A DNA stretch of 6,796 bases. It comes from Rhodobacter sp. (GTDB taxonomy: Bacteria > Pseudomonadota > Alphaproteobacteria > Rhodobacterales > Rhodobacteraceae). The stretch covers positions 1 to 6,796 of the forward strand of contig PNNE01000321.1 in assembly GCA_013824055.1 (NCBI GenBank). Direction: 5' to 3'. A model generated the notes under the pieces. The model saw only the letters and a program-made list of their open reading frames with translations, ran no database searches and was not told the origin of the DNA. The translations under genes and the position numbers were made by a program. Shown piece by piece: positions 4,858 through 6,796 of the stretch (position 1 is the stretch's first letter; each line of letters opens with the position of its first letter).

Positions 4858-6159
4858 TCAGACGTAGCGGTTCCAGAGATTCTCCAGCCGCTCCTGCCGC
4901 CCCGACCTGGGCTGCGGTTCCAGGCCTTCGGCGGTGACGCGCGCGGCGGCCTCTTCCAGGCTGCCCTTCAGCATCGCCTGCGCCCTGGGGTCCTTCCAGC
5001 CGGCGTAACGGTCCGCCTTCGCGGCCTCCATCTCGCCCGACTCCAGCAGCGCCGCCGCGCATTTCAGCGCGCGGGCGCAGGTGTCCATGCCGCCGACATG
5101 GGCCAGGATCAGGTCCTCGGGGTCCAGCGACTGACGACGGATCTTGGCGTCGAAATTGGTGCCGCCGGTGGTGTAGCCGCCCGCCTTCAGGATCTCGTAG
5201 AAGGCCACGGCCTTCTCGGCGTGGTTGTTCGGGAACTGGTCGGTGTCCCAGCCGGACTGATAGTCGTTCCGGTTCATGTCGATCGACCCGAAGATGCCCA
5301 GCGCGGCGGCAAGGGCGATCTCGTGCTCGAACGAATGGCCTGCAAGGATCGCGTGGCCCTGTTCGATGTTGGTCTTCACTTCCTTTTCCAGACCGAAGTC
5401 CTTGAGGAAACCGTAGACCGTCGCGACGTCATAGTCGTACTGGTGCTTCGACGGCTCTTGCGGCTTCGGCTCGATCAGGATCGTGCCCTTGAAGCCGATC
5501 TTGTACTTGTAGTCGACGACCTGTTGCAGGAAGCGGCCTGCATGGTCACGCTCGGCCTTGAGGTCGGTGTTGAGCAGGGTCTCATAGCCTTCACGCCCGC
5601 CCCAGAGGACGTAGTTCTGCCCGCCAAGGCGGTGCGTCACGTCCATGTTGGCCTTCACCGTCGCCGCGGCATAGGCATAGACATCCGGGTCGGGGTTCGT
5701 CGCGGCACCGCTCATCCAGCGGCGGTGGCTGAACAGGTTCGACGTGCCCCACAGCAGCTTGGCCTTGTGCTTGCCCTGCTTCTCGCCGATGTAATCCGCG
5801 ATCTCGTTCAGGTTCTTCAGGCTTTCCGCGAAGGTGGCACCTTCGGGGCGCATGTCGGCGTCGTGAAAGCAGTAGAACGGGACGTTCAGGATATCGAACA
5901 TCTCGAAGGCCACGTCGGCCTTGAGCCGGGCAAGGTCCATGGTGTCGCCGAACCAGGGGCGCTCCAGCGTCTGTCCGCCGAACGGGTCGCCACCCGGCCA
6001 GGCGAAGCTGTGCCAGTAGGCGACGGCAAAGCGCAGATGGTCCTCCAGCCGCTTGCCCATGACGACTTCGTCAGGGTTGTAGTGGCGGAAGGCGAATTCG
6101 TTGGCGGAATTCGGGCCTTCATACTTGATGGCGGGGATACCCTTGAAGAAGTCGGTCAT
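4858..6159 (-). CDS. xylA: Xylose isomerase (class II)
   Basis: Interconverts D-xylose and D-xylulose in the cytoplasm, the first step of the isomerase route of xylose use. The 433 residues and the N-terminus fit the long class II enzymes (about 440), not the shorter Streptomyces type. All key residues are visible, each two positions earlier than in E. coli XylA: catalytic His99 and Asp102 in CFHDADMRPEG, metal ligands Glu230 (IEPKP), Glu266 and His269 (NIEQGHA), Asp294 (SIDMNRND), Asp305 and Asp307 (GWDTDQFP) and Asp337 (TNFDAK). An active, divalent-metal-dependent enzyme is therefore expected. The start at 6159 is preceded by AAGGA (6166-6170) with a 6-nt gap, lying inside the end of xylB. 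ATG and the xylB stop overlap as ATGA, consistent with translational coupling. The C-terminus ENLWNRYV is typical. The promoter and any xylose-responsive operator must lie upstream of xylB, beyond the window. Confidence 0.97.
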   Translation of the reverse strand: MTDFFKGIPAIKYEGPNSANEFAFRHYNPDEVVMGKRLEDHLRFAVAYWHSFAWPGGDPFGGQTLERPWFGDTMDLARLKADVAFEMFDILNVPFYCFHDADMRPEGATFAESLKNLNEIADYIGEKQGKHKAKLLWGTSNLFSHRRWMSGAATNPDPDVYAYAAATVKANMDVTHRLGGQNYVLWGGREGYETLLNTDLKAERDHAGRFLQQVVDYKYKIGFKGTILIEPKPQEPSKHQYDYDVATVYGFLKDFGLEKEVKTNIEQGHAILAGHSFEHEIALAAALGIFGSIDMNRNDYQSGWDTDQFPNNHAEKAVAFYEILKAGGYTTGGTNFDAKIRRQSLDPEDLILAHVGGMDTCARALKCAAALLESGEMEAAKADRYAGWKDPRAQAMLKGSLEEAAARVTAEGLEPQPRSGRQERLENLWNRYV

Positions 6160-6796
6160 GTCAGATCCTTGATGGCAGATTGGGCGGCGCGGAACCGGGC
6201 GGCTCCTGCGTCAAAGGCGTCCTTGAGGGAAGGATCGGGGTCGATGGTTCTGGCGATCTGCGGCAGGGTCGCGACTTCCGCGCCCGCTCCGGTCGCGGCC
6301 ATCAGGCCCAACCGGGCAGCGCCGAAGGCCCCGCCGAAGTCGCCCGCAACGGGCAGTTGCACCGGGCAATCCAGCGCCGTCGCGATCAGTTTCACCCAGT
6401 AGTCCGAGCGGCTGCCGCCCCCCACCGCCAGCAGATGCTCCAGCCTGGTGCCGGTGGCCGCCAGCGCATCGCGGCTGTCGCGGATGGCGTAGGTCACACC
6501 CTCCAGCACGGCGCGGGTGGCGGCCTTGCGGTCGGTCGCGTGCTCAAGGCCGGTGAATGCGCCCCGCACGGTGGCCGAGTTCAAGGGCGTCCGCTCGCCG
6601 CCCAGATAGGGCAGGAACAGCGTCTTGCCGGGGGCCTGCAGATCGCCAAGTTCCCCGGTCAGCCTTGCCGCATCGGTGCCGATCAGATTGGCATACCAGT
6701 TCAGCGCATCGGTGGCGGCCAGGATCACGCCCATCTGGTGCCAGGTGTCGGGCAGCGCGTGGCAGAAGGTATGCACCGCCGTCGCCGGGTCGGGCT
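6156..6796 (-). CDS. xylB: Xylulokinase, C-terminal part (5' end outside the window)
   Basis: Phosphorylates D-xylulose with ATP to D-xylulose 5-phosphate, which enters the pentose phosphate pathway. Only about 212 C-terminal residues are present, somewhat under half of a typical 480-500 residue FGGY-family kinase. The frame stays open to the right edge, so the GTG at 6776 is a valine codon and not a start. Visible: AVHTFCHALPDTWHQMGV near the edge, which is strongly xylulokinase-like; FLPYLGGERTP (around 6585-6617); and the FGGY C-terminal signature with VGGGSRSDYW about 85-90 residues before the end, followed by GGAFGAARLG. These belong to the second actin-like ATPase domain, which contacts ATP. 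The TGA stop (6158-6156) overlaps the xylA ATG. Assignment as xylulokinase rather than glycerol or gluconate kinase rests on these motifs and on xylA directly downstream. Confidence 0.93.
   Translation of the reverse strand, partial: PDPATAVHTFCHALPDTWHQMGVILAATDALNWYANLIGTDAARLTGELGDLQAPGKTLFLPYLGGERTPLNSATVRGAFTGLEHATDRKAATRAVLEGVTYAIRDSRDALAATGTRLEHLLAVGGGSRSDYWVKLIATALDCPVQLPVAGDFGGAFGAARLGLMAATGAGAEVATLPQIARTIDPDPSLKDAFDAGAARFRAAQSAIKDLT

Noticed and set aside
5098..6402. Open plus-strand frame of 434 codons opposite xylA and the end of xylB
   Set aside because: It is a shadow of two confidently identified genes on the other strand. Its low-complexity Val/Leu/Arg/Gly composition shows no recognisable domain.
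6156..6776. Complete small gene beginning at the GTG at 6776
   Set aside because: The frame remains open to the window edge, and the residues upstream (ending PATAV before HTFCHALP) continue the xylulokinase alignment, so this is the 3' part of a longer xylB.

Overview
The window looks like an ordinary chromosomal stretch from a high-GC alphaproteobacterium, most likely Rhodobacterales (Paracoccaceae-like). I infer this from the strong G/C preference at third codon positions, the protein character (HU with an MSKPMTKTQL-type N-terminus, a GIGGIFFRA-type VOC protein, a YYRDWAASYD-type methyltransferase) and the dense packing. No mobile element, CRISPR array, tRNA or rRNA is visible, and every non-coding gap is under 170 bp. 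I found no previously undescribed multi-gene system. The interest lies in gene ends, starts and structured intergenic sites.

Layout, left to right. A plus-strand enoyl-CoA hydratase (2-778) has both catalytic glutamates. It converges on a minus-strand VOC/glyoxalase-fold gene whose frame lacks a stop at the normal family end and runs 143 nt antisense into the hydratase. Next on the minus strand come an HU-type histone-like protein (1209-1496), AMP nucleosidase amn (1660-3132) and a class I SAM-dependent methyltransferase (3207-3854). Terminator-like hairpins follow HU and amn, so HU appears to be its own transcription unit. The methyltransferase and amn may be co-transcribed, although a weak promoter candidate lies in front of amn.

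A 91-bp divergent region (3855-3945) separates the methyltransferase from a plus-strand atypical SDR/epimerase-like protein (3946-4788). The best plus-strand promoter there is placed so that the SDR mRNA would start at or one base before its AUG, i.e. leaderless. The SDR converges on the xylose genes across a long 26-position hairpin (4792-4852). On the minus strand the xylulokinase 3' part (xylB, cut by the window's right edge) is followed by a complete class II xylose isomerase (xylA). The two overlap by ATGA, consistent with translational coupling.

Functionally, xylA and xylB convert D-xylose to D-xylulose 5-phosphate for the pentose phosphate pathway. amn cleaves AMP to adenine and ribose 5-phosphate. 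The hydratase acts in fatty-acyl or related acyl-CoA oxidation. HU is a general nucleoid protein. The remaining genes are recognisable only at family level. Apart from xylBA, the genes look like independent housekeeping units rather than one pathway.
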